A stretch of 6,328 nt of DNA from JBLHKE01 sp047619485 (GCA_047619485.1 JBLHKE010000469.1:1-6328); one strand, 5' to 3'; shown: positions 1 through 6,266, counted from the stretch's first letter. The notes: generated from the sequence alone by a model not told the origin. A program made the numbers and translations.

Positions 1-156
1 GAAGCGGGAAAACGCGACCAGCGAAAGGTTGGCGGCGCTCAACATGAGCTCGAGGCACATGAAGATGACGATGATGTTGCGGCGCAGCAACACCCCTGCG
101 AAGCCGATTGCAAAGAGCAATCCGCTGACGAGGAGGTATTCGTTCAGGCTAACCAT
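1..156 (-). CDS. nuoK: NADH-quinone oxidoreductase subunit K, 5' part (partial at the left edge)
   Basis: This is a small membrane subunit of complex I, related to the Mrp antiporter subunit MrpC, and part of the proton-translocating chain between NuoJ and NuoN. Translating the minus strand from an ATG at 156-154 gives 52 codons that stay open to the window edge. The N-terminus MVSLNEYLLVSGLLFAIGF is typical of NuoK. It is followed by the hallmark segment RRNIIVIFMCLELML, in which E36 sits exactly where the essential buried glutamate of E. coli NuoK (Glu36, TM2) lies. The visible part covers TM1 (about residues 5-22), TM2 (about 28-48) and the loop between them. The family is about 100 residues long, so roughly half is missing, including TM3 and the second conserved glutamate. 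The start lies 188 nt after the nuoJ stop, an unusually wide gap for this operon, and no Shine-Dalgarno sequence precedes it. The family call is secure. Confidence 0.95.
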   Translation of the reverse strand, partial: MVSLNEYLLVSGLLFAIGFAGVLLRRNIIVIFMCLELMLSAANLSLVAFSRF

Positions 157-344
157 CGATAGAAGTGAAAAGGTGTGAAAGTGAAAGGGAAAAGGTTTTT
201 ACCGGCTGCGCCGGGGTGTGAAAGTGGGAAAGTAAATGGTGGAAGGTGTTGGACGGCTGTGCCGATGCTAGATGGGACGTGTAGGGGGGAGTGCTAGGGA
301 ATTCAACTGGACGGACTTTTTACCTTCATACATTTTACTGTCGT
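157..344. repeat. Intergenic repeat region between nuoJ and nuoK
   Basis: This 188-nt gap contains no plausible gene. On the plus strand it starts with a purine-rich tract (162-195) of degenerate units such as GTGAAAA, GTGTGAAA and GTGAAAGG. A TTTTTACC and a perfect small hairpin follow (202-214, CCGGC-TGC-GCCGG). A second purine tract (215-250, with GTGTGAAAGTGGGAAAG) leads to a second, similar hairpin (254-264, CGGC-TGT-GCCG). The right end has GGACTTTTTACCTT (313-326) running into TTCATAC (325-331). That 14-mer recurs exactly in the nuoI-nuoJ gap, where purine units and a CCGGC/GCCGG hairpin are also found. The pattern looks like one and a half to two copies of a dispersed intergenic element. 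No hairpin is followed by a T-run in the operon's direction, so it does not read as an intrinsic terminator. I see no convincing promoter for nuoK. Confidence 0.7.
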
Positions 345-851
345 CTATTTCGTAGCTCGGCGGCTGAGGACGACGACGCCGATGGTGGATACCAAGAGGA
401 GGACGCCGATGACTTGAAGGTGGAAGTTGTAATTGGTGAAAAGTTCGTAACCAACCAGTTTCACATCGCTCTGCGCTTGCTCGTTGGTGAGTGCAGGCAT
501 CGTCTCGCGCCCGGGTGTAAATTTCATCAGAACGCCGGCCAGCATGATGACAAAAGCGACTGTCACCGCGATACCGCCACCGAAGGCGACTAGGTTCAGG
601 TCGCGGCGTTCTTCCTTCTTGATGTCCATCAACATGATGATGAACAGGAACAGGACCATGACCGCACCTGCGTAGACGAGAATCTGGATGATGCCGATGA
701 AGTAGGCGTTGAGGGTAATGAACAGAGCTGCCAGTCCGATGAAAGAGACGACTAGGGACAACGCGCTCGACACCGGATTACGGTTGACCACCACGCTGAC
801 GGCGAAGCCGAGCATGATGGCTGAAAAGATGTAGAAGGCGATTTGGCTCAC
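345..851 (-). CDS. nuoJ: NADH-quinone oxidoreductase subunit J
   Basis: NuoJ is a membrane subunit of complex I (ND6 homologue) that sits between NuoH, NuoA and NuoK and is thought to take part in conformational coupling. The product has 168 residues, normal for the family. Five membrane segments are apparent (about 3-22, 27-47, 50-75, 89-109 and 145-164). TM3 carries the diagnostic stretch ILVYAGAVMVLFLFIIML (about 57-74), with Y60 and the flexible YAGA region. NRNPV after TM1 and YNFHLQVIGVLLLVSTIGV near the C-terminus are also typical. The start is GTG (851-849): no ATG lies in frame upstream, and the next ATG (codon 13) would cut into TM1. No Shine-Dalgarno sequence precedes it. It is flanked on both sides by repeat-filled gaps (117 nt before, 188 nt after), unlike the tightly packed genes upstream. 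Confidence 0.96.
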   Translation of the reverse strand: MSQIAFYIFSAIMLGFAVSVVVNRNPVSSALSLVVSFIGLAALFITLNAYFIGIIQILVYAGAVMVLFLFIIMLMDIKKEERRDLNLVAFGGGIAVTVAFVIMLAGVLMKFTPGRETMPALTNEQAQSDVKLVGYELFTNYNFHLQVIGVLLLVSTIGVVVLSRRATK

Positions 852-968
852 TTTGTTCGCTGTATGAAGGTGGGGAAGTGAAAGGTGCGAAGGTTCAATG
901 AGCCGGCTCCGCCGGATTTCATGGACTTTTTACCTTTTATTTTCATACTTTCGCACTAGCCCTCCGGG
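852..968. repeat. Intergenic repeat region between nuoI and nuoJ
   Basis: This 117-nt gap holds a second copy of the element seen in the nuoJ-nuoK gap. On the plus strand it reads as a purine-rich tract (862-893: GTATGAAGG, GGGGAAGTGAAAGG, GTGCGAAGG), then a perfect GC hairpin (902-915, core CCGGC-TCC-GCCGG). ATTTCAT and the exact 14-mer GGACTTTTTACCTT (923-936) follow, and then a pyrimidine-rich arm with TTCATAC (942-948) and TTCGCAC (950-956). These last two are reverse complements of GTATGAA (862-868) and GTGCGAA (885-891), so the two sides form an imperfect inverted pattern around the hairpin. Short flanks ATGA/TCAT could extend the central hairpin. There is no T-run after it in the nuo direction and no convincing promoter. 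Its function is unknown. It could be a MITE-like or REP-like repeat, or an mRNA structure. Confidence 0.7.
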
Positions 969-971
969 CTA
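957..971. repeat. Perfect 6-bp hairpin overlapping the nuoI stop codon
   Basis: TAGCCC-TCC-GGGCTA is a perfect inverted repeat with a 3-nt loop. The nuoI stop codon (TAG, 971-969 on the minus strand) is formed by one arm. The short stem with 3-nt loop resembles the CCGGC/GCCGG hairpins in the same repeat family. On the transcript it would fold immediately after the nuoI coding region. Without a following T-run it is unlikely to be a classic terminator. It could affect mRNA stability or processing, or simply mark the end of the repeat element. Confidence 0.55.
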
Positions 972-1499
972 CTTTAGGGGGTTCCATTTGTTCACGAGGC
1001 CGGTGCGCACGCCGCCGATCTCGTAGAGTTTCTCTTTGTCGTGCACCATCTCCTCGCGGGTGACGCCGGTGATCGCGTAGTCTTTGCGTAAGTAGATCGC
1101 CTGCTCCGGGCAGACTTCTTCGCACATGCCGCAGTAGATGCAGCGGATCATGTCGATCTCGAATACTTTCGGTCGTTTCTCGACCTTTGCCCACTTGTCA
1201 TCGTTTGGAATTTCCTCGGGCTTGATGGTAATCGCACGGGGTGGGCAGATGAATTCGCAAAGCTGGCATGAGACACAGCGCTCGCGACCGTGTTCGTCGG
1301 TGACTAGCGCCGGGGCGCCGCGGTAATACTCCGGTAGTTGGTCGTCCCACTTCTCCTCGGGGTACTGCATCGTCACCTTTTTCTTACGGGTGACGATCTT
1401 GATGGCGTGGACAAGCGTGATCTTCAAGCCCTTGACGATGCCGGGCAGATACATCTGCTCGTACCATTTCAGTTTTGGTCTTTTGACGACGATAGCCAT
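969..1499 (-). CDS. nuoI: NADH-quinone oxidoreductase subunit I (2x[4Fe-4S])
   Basis: NuoI is the ferredoxin-like subunit at the base of the peripheral arm (TYKY homologue). It carries clusters N6a and N6b, which pass electrons from NuoG towards N2 in NuoB. The 176-residue product has two full CxxCxxCxxxCP motifs: C75-C78-C81-C85-P86 (CVSCQLCEFICP) and C120-C123-C126-C130-P131 (CIYCGMCEEVCP). In this family the fourth cysteine of each motif ligates the other cluster. The N-terminal helix (about 13-35, YEQMYLPGIVKGLKITLVHA) matches the membrane-surface amphipathic helix of NuoI, and RGAPAL just before the first motif is also conserved. The ATG start lies 2 nt after the nuoH stop, which suggests coupled translation. 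The stop codon is inside a small hairpin at the border of a repeat region. Confidence 0.97.
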   Translation of the reverse strand: MAIVVKRPKLKWYEQMYLPGIVKGLKITLVHAIKIVTRKKKVTMQYPEEKWDDQLPEYYRGAPALVTDEHGRERCVSCQLCEFICPPRAITIKPEEIPNDDKWAKVEKRPKVFEIDMIRCIYCGMCEEVCPEQAIYLRKDYAITGVTREEMVHDKEKLYEIGGVRTGLVNKWNPLK

Positions 1500-1501
1500 T
1501 A

Positions 1502-2641
1502 TTATGAGCCGAATTTATTACCCAAGATCATGATCAAGGCGGTTAGGAAGATGTTTGCAAGAGCGATCTCGAAGAAGAAGATCCACCCGAGCTTCATGAG
1601 TTGGTCATAGCGGAAGCGTGGCAGAGTCCAGCGCACCCAGATGAAGAAGATCATGAAGGCGATGACCTTAGCTAGGAAGGTGCCGATGTGAATTAGGCCA
1701 AGCCACCACGGGACACTAGTAGCATCACCCATCAGCGCAGCGTCCCAACCGAAAGGGAGCGACCAGCCGCCGAGGAACAGTGTGACGATCAATCCGGAGC
1801 CGATGATCATTGCCGCATACTCTCCCATGAAGAAAAGCGCGAACTTCATCGAGCTGTACTCGGTGTGATAACCGGCTACCAATTCGGTCTCACATTCAGG
1901 CAAGTCGAACGGAAGACGGTTGGTCTCGGCGAAGATCGAGGTCGTGAAAATGACGAAGCTAATCAACAGCGGGCCAACCAGTAATATCCGCGTCCAGGTA
2001 AAATGCTCACCCCAGAGGTTTGGCAGCAGTAGCCATCCACTTTCATTCTGGGCGTCGACGATGTTGCTGAGGTTCAACTCGCCGAAGATCATCAACACCG
2101 GGATCACCGAGAGCCCGAGCGCGATCTCATAGGAAATCATCTGGCTAGTCGCTCGGACGCCGCCGAGGAACGGGTACTTCGAGTTCGAAGACCAACCTGC
2201 CAACACAATGCCGTAGACACTCAGCGAAGCGATCGCGAAGACGAACAGTGGGCCGACGTTGAGATCGGCGATGACCATCTTTACGCCGAACAACTCGCTA
2301 CCGAAAGGTAGCACCGCACAAGTCATCAGCGCCGGGATGAGCACGAGGGCTGGAGCGAGCCAGTAGTAGAACTTGTTAACGTGATTCGGTGTGAAGTCCT
2401 CTTTGAGGAACGATTTCACCGCATCGGCAATTGGCTGTCCGAGTCCAAACAGTCCGATCTTAGTGAAGGGGATACCAACACGGTTCGGCCCGACGCGGTC
2501 TTGCAAAATAGCGCCAACACGGCGTTCGGCGTAGACCGCATAGGCAACCATCGGCATGATCACCAAGAAGATCAGTCCGATGATCTTAGCGGCGTTGATG
2601 GCAAGAGTGATGAACCACTCGCTGGTGAGAAAGTCTGGCAT
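1502..2641 (-). CDS. nuoH: NADH-quinone oxidoreductase subunit H
   Basis: NuoH (ND1 homologue) is the membrane subunit that anchors the peripheral arm, forms much of the quinone channel and starts the proton pathway. The 379-residue protein shows about eight or nine membrane segments. Hallmarks include AERRVGAILQDRVGPNRVG (about 38-56), KYPFLGGVRATSQMISYE (about 155-172), AETNRLPFDLPECETELVAG (238-257) and VRWTLPRFRYDQLMKLGW (336-353). The acidic cluster E249, E251, E253 and E261 corresponds to the conserved loop at the entrance of the so-called E-channel. The protein is somewhat longer than E. coli NuoH (about 325 residues). The extra length seems to sit in loops around 192-216 and 292-312, where Trp-rich, less conserved sequence occurs. 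The ATG start lies 8 nt after the nuoG stop and nuoI follows after 2 nt. No strong Shine-Dalgarno sequence is seen; the nearest is a GGA 12-14 nt upstream. Confidence 0.97.
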   Translation of the reverse strand: MPDFLTSEWFITLAINAAKIIGLIFLVIMPMVAYAVYAERRVGAILQDRVGPNRVGIPFTKIGLFGLGQPIADAVKSFLKEDFTPNHVNKFYYWLAPALVLIPALMTCAVLPFGSELFGVKMVIADLNVGPLFVFAIASLSVYGIVLAGWSSNSKYPFLGGVRATSQMISYEIALGLSVIPVLMIFGELNLSNIVDAQNESGWLLLPNLWGEHFTWTRILLVGPLLISFVIFTTSIFAETNRLPFDLPECETELVAGYHTEYSSMKFALFFMGEYAAMIIGSGLIVTLFLGGWSLPFGWDAALMGDATSVPWWLGLIHIGTFLAKVIAFMIFFIWVRWTLPRFRYDQLMKLGWIFFFEIALANIFLTALIMILGNKFGS

Positions 2642-2649
2642 TTATCAGA

Positions 2650-4359
2650 TCATCCGACGATTAATCCTGCCTCTTGGCGGGCGCGCTCCTTTTCGAGCAT
2701 TGGGATAGTTTCCTCGGTTTCGATCAGTGGCACTCCGTGAGGGCCGATCTTACCGAGCGTGAGTCCTTTGAAGGCTTTCACCTTCTCGCTGAGCGCTTTG
2801 AAGACGTCTTCGAGCATGTCGAATTCGTCGGAGGCGCTGACGCACTGGTTGAGTTCCTTGAGAATCTCCCAGTCCTCCATGGCGTTTGCTGGCGGTTGGG
2901 CGGCCTGATTGAGGCGCTGCAGTCGGCCGGTGACGTTGATCATCGAACCGCGTTTCTCTTCAGAAGCTGTCCCGGGTAGGACGACGTCAGAAAGCTGTGC
3001 GGTCGGATTGGCGAGGATGTGCGACGAGCAGAGGAACTTGAGCTTCTTGAGCGTTGCTTCCTCGAAACCAGCCTTGATCAAGTTCTCACCAAAGACGAGC
3101 ACTGCTTTGACCACGCCATCGTCGATCTTGCGGCGCAGGTTGGCTAGTTTCGAGCCAGGCTTGCGCACCTTGAGAATCTCGATGGCGCCGTTGGTGTTCG
3201 GATTTTTATCAGCGGCGACGAGGAATTCGTCGGCCTCACCATTGCGGGCGACGATATCAATCGTCTTGCACTCGAGCGCTTCCGCAAGTTTGCGCACCAT
3301 GAACATCTCCTCGTTGGTCATGCGACCAGATGCCACGATCGCGAGCTGTTCACCTTTGTACTTGAGCAGACCCTCGCCAGCGCGGCGGATCGCCTCCGGC
3401 CAATCGGTGGCCTTGTGCGTCTCGCCGTCCTTGATCATCGGATCGGTGAGGCGGCTCTCGCTGTTGAGGTAATGGAAATCTAGGCGTCCGCTATCGCACA
3501 TCCACGTCGAGTTGACGTCGTTGTTCTCGCGCGGTGTCATGCGGTAGAGTTTGCCTTCGCGTGCTCCCATCGTGACATTGCAGCCGCGACCGCAACTCGT
3601 GCAGATCGACTCGGTCTCTTTCAAGAACCACACGCGCATTTGGAAGCGGAAGTCCTCGGAGGTGAGGGCGCCGACCGGGCAGATGTCGACGGTGTTGAGT
3701 GAGTAGTTGTTCGCCAGTTCCTTGCCAGGATTGACGGCGAGCACCGTGTGGCTACCCCGATCGGTAAATCCGAGACAATCGTCTTCCACGACCTCGCGGG
3801 AGAAACGGATGCAGCGCGAGCACATGATGCAGCGCTCGTCATCGAGTCGCACGCGCGGACCGACAGAGACGTTCTTCGGCTTCTTGACCTTCTGCTCGAG
3901 GAAACGCGATCCTCCATTGCCGTGCTGGACGCTGTATTCCTGCAGCGAGCACTCGCCAGCTTGGTCACAGATCGGGCAGTCGAGCGGGTGGTTGATGAGC
4001 AGGAACTCCATCACGCCCTGGCGACACTCCTTGGCGAGCGTGCTCTCGGTGCGGATGCCCATGCCTTCGGCGATGGTGTTCGCACAGGCGATCACCGGGC
4101 GCGGCATCCAACCGATCGGCTGGTGGCCGTCGTCGTCAAATTCGGGCTCTTGGCCGGGCGCGAGGCGCGGTGGCATGCCCATCTCGACGAGGCACATGCG
4201 GCAGTTGCCGGGGCTGGTGAGTTTCGGGTGGTAACAGTAATGAGGCACCTCAATCTCGGCCTGACGACAGGCTTCGATCATCCGTGTTCCTCTTGGGAAC
4301 TTCATCCAACGCCCATCGATCTGGACGTTTACCAAGTTTTCTGTAGGTGCGTCGGCCAA
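2650..4359 (-). CDS. nuoG: NADH-quinone oxidoreductase subunit G, short form with N7 ligands
   Basis: NuoG is the largest peripheral subunit and relays electrons from NuoF/NuoE to NuoI. An N-terminal [2Fe-2S] ferredoxin domain (about 9-95) has N1b ligands C42, C53, C56 and C92. A His-Cys box (96-140) has N5 ligands H124, C128, C131 and C137 (NHPLDCPICDQAGEC). A ferredoxin-like part has N4 ligands C177, C180, C183 and C227. A fourth set, C253, C256, C260 and C288, matches the optional cluster N7. The rest (about 300-569) resembles a reduced molybdopterin-oxidoreductase fold without cofactor. LANPTAQLSDVVLPGTASEE (449-468) and RGSMINVTGRLQRLNQA (470-486) are typical of that domain. At 569 residues it is far shorter than NuoG of E. 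coli (about 900) or Thermus (about 780); the loss is in the C-terminal half. The start is TTG (4359-4357), 4 nt after the nuoF stop: an upstream in-frame TGA excludes a longer form, and the next ATG (codon 19) would cut into the ferredoxin domain. Confidence 0.96.
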   Translation of the reverse strand: MADAPTENLVNVQIDGRWMKFPRGTRMIEACRQAEIEVPHYCYHPKLTSPGNCRMCLVEMGMPPRLAPGQEPEFDDDGHQPIGWMPRPVIACANTIAEGMGIRTESTLAKECRQGVMEFLLINHPLDCPICDQAGECSLQEYSVQHGNGGSRFLEQKVKKPKNVSVGPRVRLDDERCIMCSRCIRFSREVVEDDCLGFTDRGSHTVLAVNPGKELANNYSLNTVDICPVGALTSEDFRFQMRVWFLKETESICTSCGRGCNVTMGAREGKLYRMTPRENNDVNSTWMCDSGRLDFHYLNSESRLTDPMIKDGETHKATDWPEAIRRAGEGLLKYKGEQLAIVASGRMTNEEMFMVRKLAEALECKTIDIVARNGEADEFLVAADKNPNTNGAIEILKVRKPGSKLANLRRKIDDGVVKAVLVFGENLIKAGFEEATLKKLKFLCSSHILANPTAQLSDVVLPGTASEEKRGSMINVTGRLQRLNQAAQPPANAMEDWEILKELNQCVSASDEFDMLEDVFKALSEKVKAFKGLTLGKIGPHGVPLIETEETIPMLEKERARQEAGLIVG

Positions 4360-4363
4360 AGCG

Positions 4364-5764
4364 TTAGTTGGTCAATCCCTGCGCAGCGACTGCCGCTTCC
4401 GGGTTGGTGGGTTTGTTAGCGTTCTTCTTGCTGGTGCTCTTCATCAGCTCGTCGCCGAATTTCGCGAGGAAACTCTGGGTCGGCCAAGCGCAGGCTTCAC
4501 CGAAGGCGCAGATAGTTTTGCCCTCGATGTTGTCGGCCACGGATTGGAGGGTCTTGATGTCCTCCGGCAATCCTTGGCCTTTGACCATGCGGGTGGTGAT
4601 CTTCTTCATCCACAGCGACCCCTCACGGCAAGGCGTGCACTGGCCGCAGGATTCGTGTGCGTAGAATTCGTTGAGGTTATTGATGACCCAGGTCATGTCG
4701 CGCGAGTCATCCATGAAGATGACCCCGCCAGATCCGGCCATCGAGCCACAGGCGGCCAAGGTGTCGAAATCCATCGGGATGTCCAACACGCCGATTTCCT
4801 TTTCCCCATCGCCCTGCTTGATGGTGAATCGTTCGTCAGCGCGCAGCACTTTCGAGGAAGATCCACCGGGAATGATTGCTTTGAGTTTGCGACCTTTCTT
4901 CAGACCACCGCAGAGTTCGTTGATGACTTCACCCATGGTGATCTTGCCAACCTCGACCTCATAGTAACCAGGCCGTTGCACGTCGCCGCTGACGCAGAGG
5001 ATGCGTGTGCCGGTGTTGCGCGGGGTACCGAGTTTGCTGTATTTTTCACCGCCCATCTCGACGATGTGCTTCACGTGGCAGAGCGACTCGACATTGTTGA
5101 CGATGGTCGGGCACATGTAGAGCCCGAGCGCTGCCGGGAAATACGGAGGCTTGATGCGAGGGTAGGGGCGTTTGCCCTCAAGCGATTCGATCAGACCGGT
5201 CTCTTCGCCACAGATGTAAGCACCTGCCCCGCGGTGCACATAGATCTCGAGTTCAAAACCTGAATCCTGAATGTCCTTGCCGAGGAGGCCGCGGTCGTGA
5301 GCTTCCCAAATCGCTTGCTCGACAATTTTTGCGGCTTCCGGAAATTCTTCACGGATGTAAATGTAGGCGATCTTTGCGCCGACTGCGAAGCATGAGATGA
5401 TCATGCCCTCGATCAACTGGTGCGGATCCTGGTGGAGGATGTAGCGATCTTTAAAGGTGCCTGGCTCTGACTCGTCCGCATTGCAGATCAGGTAGACTGG
5501 CTTGGTGTTGTTCGGTGGGATAAACCCCCACTTCACACCTGTCGGGAAACCGGCGCCGCCACGGCCACGTAGGCCGGAAGCCTTCACCTCGGTGGTGATT
5601 TCCGAAGGCTCCATCTTGAGCGCCTTCTTCGCCGTCTCGTAGCCACCGTCCTTGATATAGGCATCGATGGTCTGATCCCAGCCCTTGCGATCCACATTGC
5701 GGAAGATCATGCGGTGCTCGCGCTTGTGGGGTTCTTTGCCCTCGATGTATTTCGGTTTGGCCAT
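4364..5764 (-). CDS. nuoF: NADH-quinone oxidoreductase subunit F (NADH/FMN, [4Fe-4S])
   Basis: NuoF (51-kDa subunit homologue) binds NADH and FMN, takes hydride from NADH and feeds electrons to cluster N3. The 466-residue product carries the glycine-rich FMN/NADH motif GLRGRGGAGFPTGVKW (64-79), NADESEPGTFKDR (95-107), and GAGAYICGEETGLIESLEGK (179-198) followed by RPYPRIKPPYFP. It then has a SLBB-like segment (about 255-325). The C-terminal N3 site is ESCGQCTPCREG, with ligands C373, C376 and C379, plus C419 in TICAFGEACAWP. The tail after about 440 is Lys/Asn/Ala-rich and probably disordered. The usual family length is about 430-450, so the protein is complete with modest extensions at both ends. 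The ATG start is 3 nt after the nuoE stop (TAA GCG ATG), consistent with coupled translation with its direct partner NuoE. No Shine-Dalgarno sequence is seen. Confidence 0.97.
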   Translation of the reverse strand: MAKPKYIEGKEPHKREHRMIFRNVDRKGWDQTIDAYIKDGGYETAKKALKMEPSEITTEVKASGLRGRGGAGFPTGVKWGFIPPNNTKPVYLICNADESEPGTFKDRYILHQDPHQLIEGMIISCFAVGAKIAYIYIREEFPEAAKIVEQAIWEAHDRGLLGKDIQDSGFELEIYVHRGAGAYICGEETGLIESLEGKRPYPRIKPPYFPAALGLYMCPTIVNNVESLCHVKHIVEMGGEKYSKLGTPRNTGTRILCVSGDVQRPGYYEVEVGKITMGEVINELCGGLKKGRKLKAIIPGGSSSKVLRADERFTIKQGDGEKEIGVLDIPMDFDTLAACGSMAGSGGVIFMDDSRDMTWVINNLNEFYAHESCGQCTPCREGSLWMKKITTRMVKGQGLPEDIKTLQSVADNIEGKTICAFGEACAWPTQSFLAKFGDELMKSTSKKNANKPTNPEAAVAAQGLTN

Positions 5765-5767
5765 CGC

Positions 5768-6262
5768 TTAGTCGTATTTTCCGAGGAGATCTTTGGCTTG
5801 CTTGGACTCGATGTTCTCGTGGAAATCATCCTCCACCAGCACGACTGGACCGGTGCCGCATGAGGCTAGGCACTCGGCGAACTCAATGCTGAATTTGCCG
5901 TCCTTCGAAACCGCGATCGGGTCGTGGTGCGAGACGGTCGAGCGGTCGATGTCGGCCAACTCACAGATTTTCTCCATCGTCTCGTAGGCACCGGCCATCG
6001 CGCAGGACAGGGTGCGGCAGACGCGGATGTGATACTTGCCAGGAGCCTTCTGGCGGAAACCTGGGTAAAACGTAACGACCTCTAACACATTGATAGGCTC
6101 CAACTCCAGTTTCGCCGCGGTCCAATCGATCGCTTCCTGGTCGAGGAAACGGAAGTGGTGCTGCAGTAGGTGCAGGACCGGGAGCACGGCCGATCGTTTC
6201 GAGACCGGGTAGTGCGTGATCCGGTGATCGATCTCTTTCTCTAGCTCTGCGGGGACTTCCAT
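5768..6262 (-). CDS. nuoE: NADH-quinone oxidoreductase subunit E ([2Fe-2S])
   Basis: NuoE (24-kDa subunit homologue) has a thioredoxin-like fold carrying cluster N1a close to the FMN of NuoF. Counting from the ATG at 6262-6260 (164 residues), the four ligands are C82 and C87 (CRTLSC, C-x4-C) and C131 and C135 (ECLASCGTGP, C-x3-C), the standard NuoE pattern. The N-terminal helical part includes KRSAVLPVLHLLQHHF, and the segment INVLEVVTFYPGFRQKAPGK is also typical. Two starts are possible. This ATG lies 4 nt after the nuoD stop. A GTG at 6277-6275 would add five residues (MTAST) and overlap the end of nuoD by 11 nt. I prefer the ATG because it preserves the short-gap pattern of the operon, but neither has a good Shine-Dalgarno sequence (only a GGG 6-8 nt before the GTG). 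The gene is complete and of normal length. Confidence 0.96.
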   Translation of the reverse strand: MEVPAELEKEIDHRITHYPVSKRSAVLPVLHLLQHHFRFLDQEAIDWTAAKLELEPINVLEVVTFYPGFRQKAPGKYHIRVCRTLSCAMAGAYETMEKICELADIDRSTVSHHDPIAVSKDGKFSIEFAECLASCGTGPVVLVEDDFHENIESKQAKDLLGKYD

Positions 6263-6266
6263 GGTG

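Noticed and set aside
202..214. Possible intrinsic terminator between nuoJ and nuoK
   Set aside because: The stem is only 5 bp, and on the minus strand it is followed by TAAAAACC and not by a T-run. The same applies to the hairpin at 902-915.
157..344. CRISPR-like or regular tandem array in the nuoJ-nuoK gap
   Set aside because: The purine units are short, degenerate and irregular, without constant repeats and unique spacers of equal length.
291..593. Plus-strand open frame of 100 codons starting in the nuoJ-nuoK gap
   Set aside because: Most of it is antisense to the nuoJ 3' half, and the gap part consists of repeat sequence; no domain or start signal is seen.
852..900. Possible internal promoter before nuoJ (TTGAAC and TACAGC-like boxes on the minus strand)
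   Set aside because: The spacing between the boxes is too long and the -10 match is poor; nothing else supports a promoter.
943..1194. Minus-strand open frame of 83 codons overlapping the nuoI 3' end in another frame
   Set aside because: It overlaps the second [4Fe-4S] motif region of intact nuoI, and the Arg-rich product is a typical off-frame shadow. There is no sign of a frameshift in nuoI.
2909..3472. Plus-strand open frame of 187 codons opposite nuoG
   Set aside because: Ser/Arg/Leu-rich low-information product, antisense to an intact conserved gene.
3621..3968. Minus-strand open frame of 115 codons inside nuoG
   Set aside because: Ser/Arg/Ala-rich off-frame reading of the N4-N7 region; the nuoG frame there carries every expected ligand.
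3748..4419. Long open frame on the plus strand (223 codons) opposite nuoG and the end of nuoF
   Set aside because: It is fully antisense to conserved nuoG/nuoF coding sequence, has no recognisable domain, and its His/Ala/Asp/Arg-rich composition is what an antisense shadow of a GC-rich gene gives.
4544..5263. Long open frame on the plus strand (239 codons) inside nuoF
   Set aside because: It is entirely antisense to the nuoF core with all its FMN and NADH motifs, and shows no family signature of its own.
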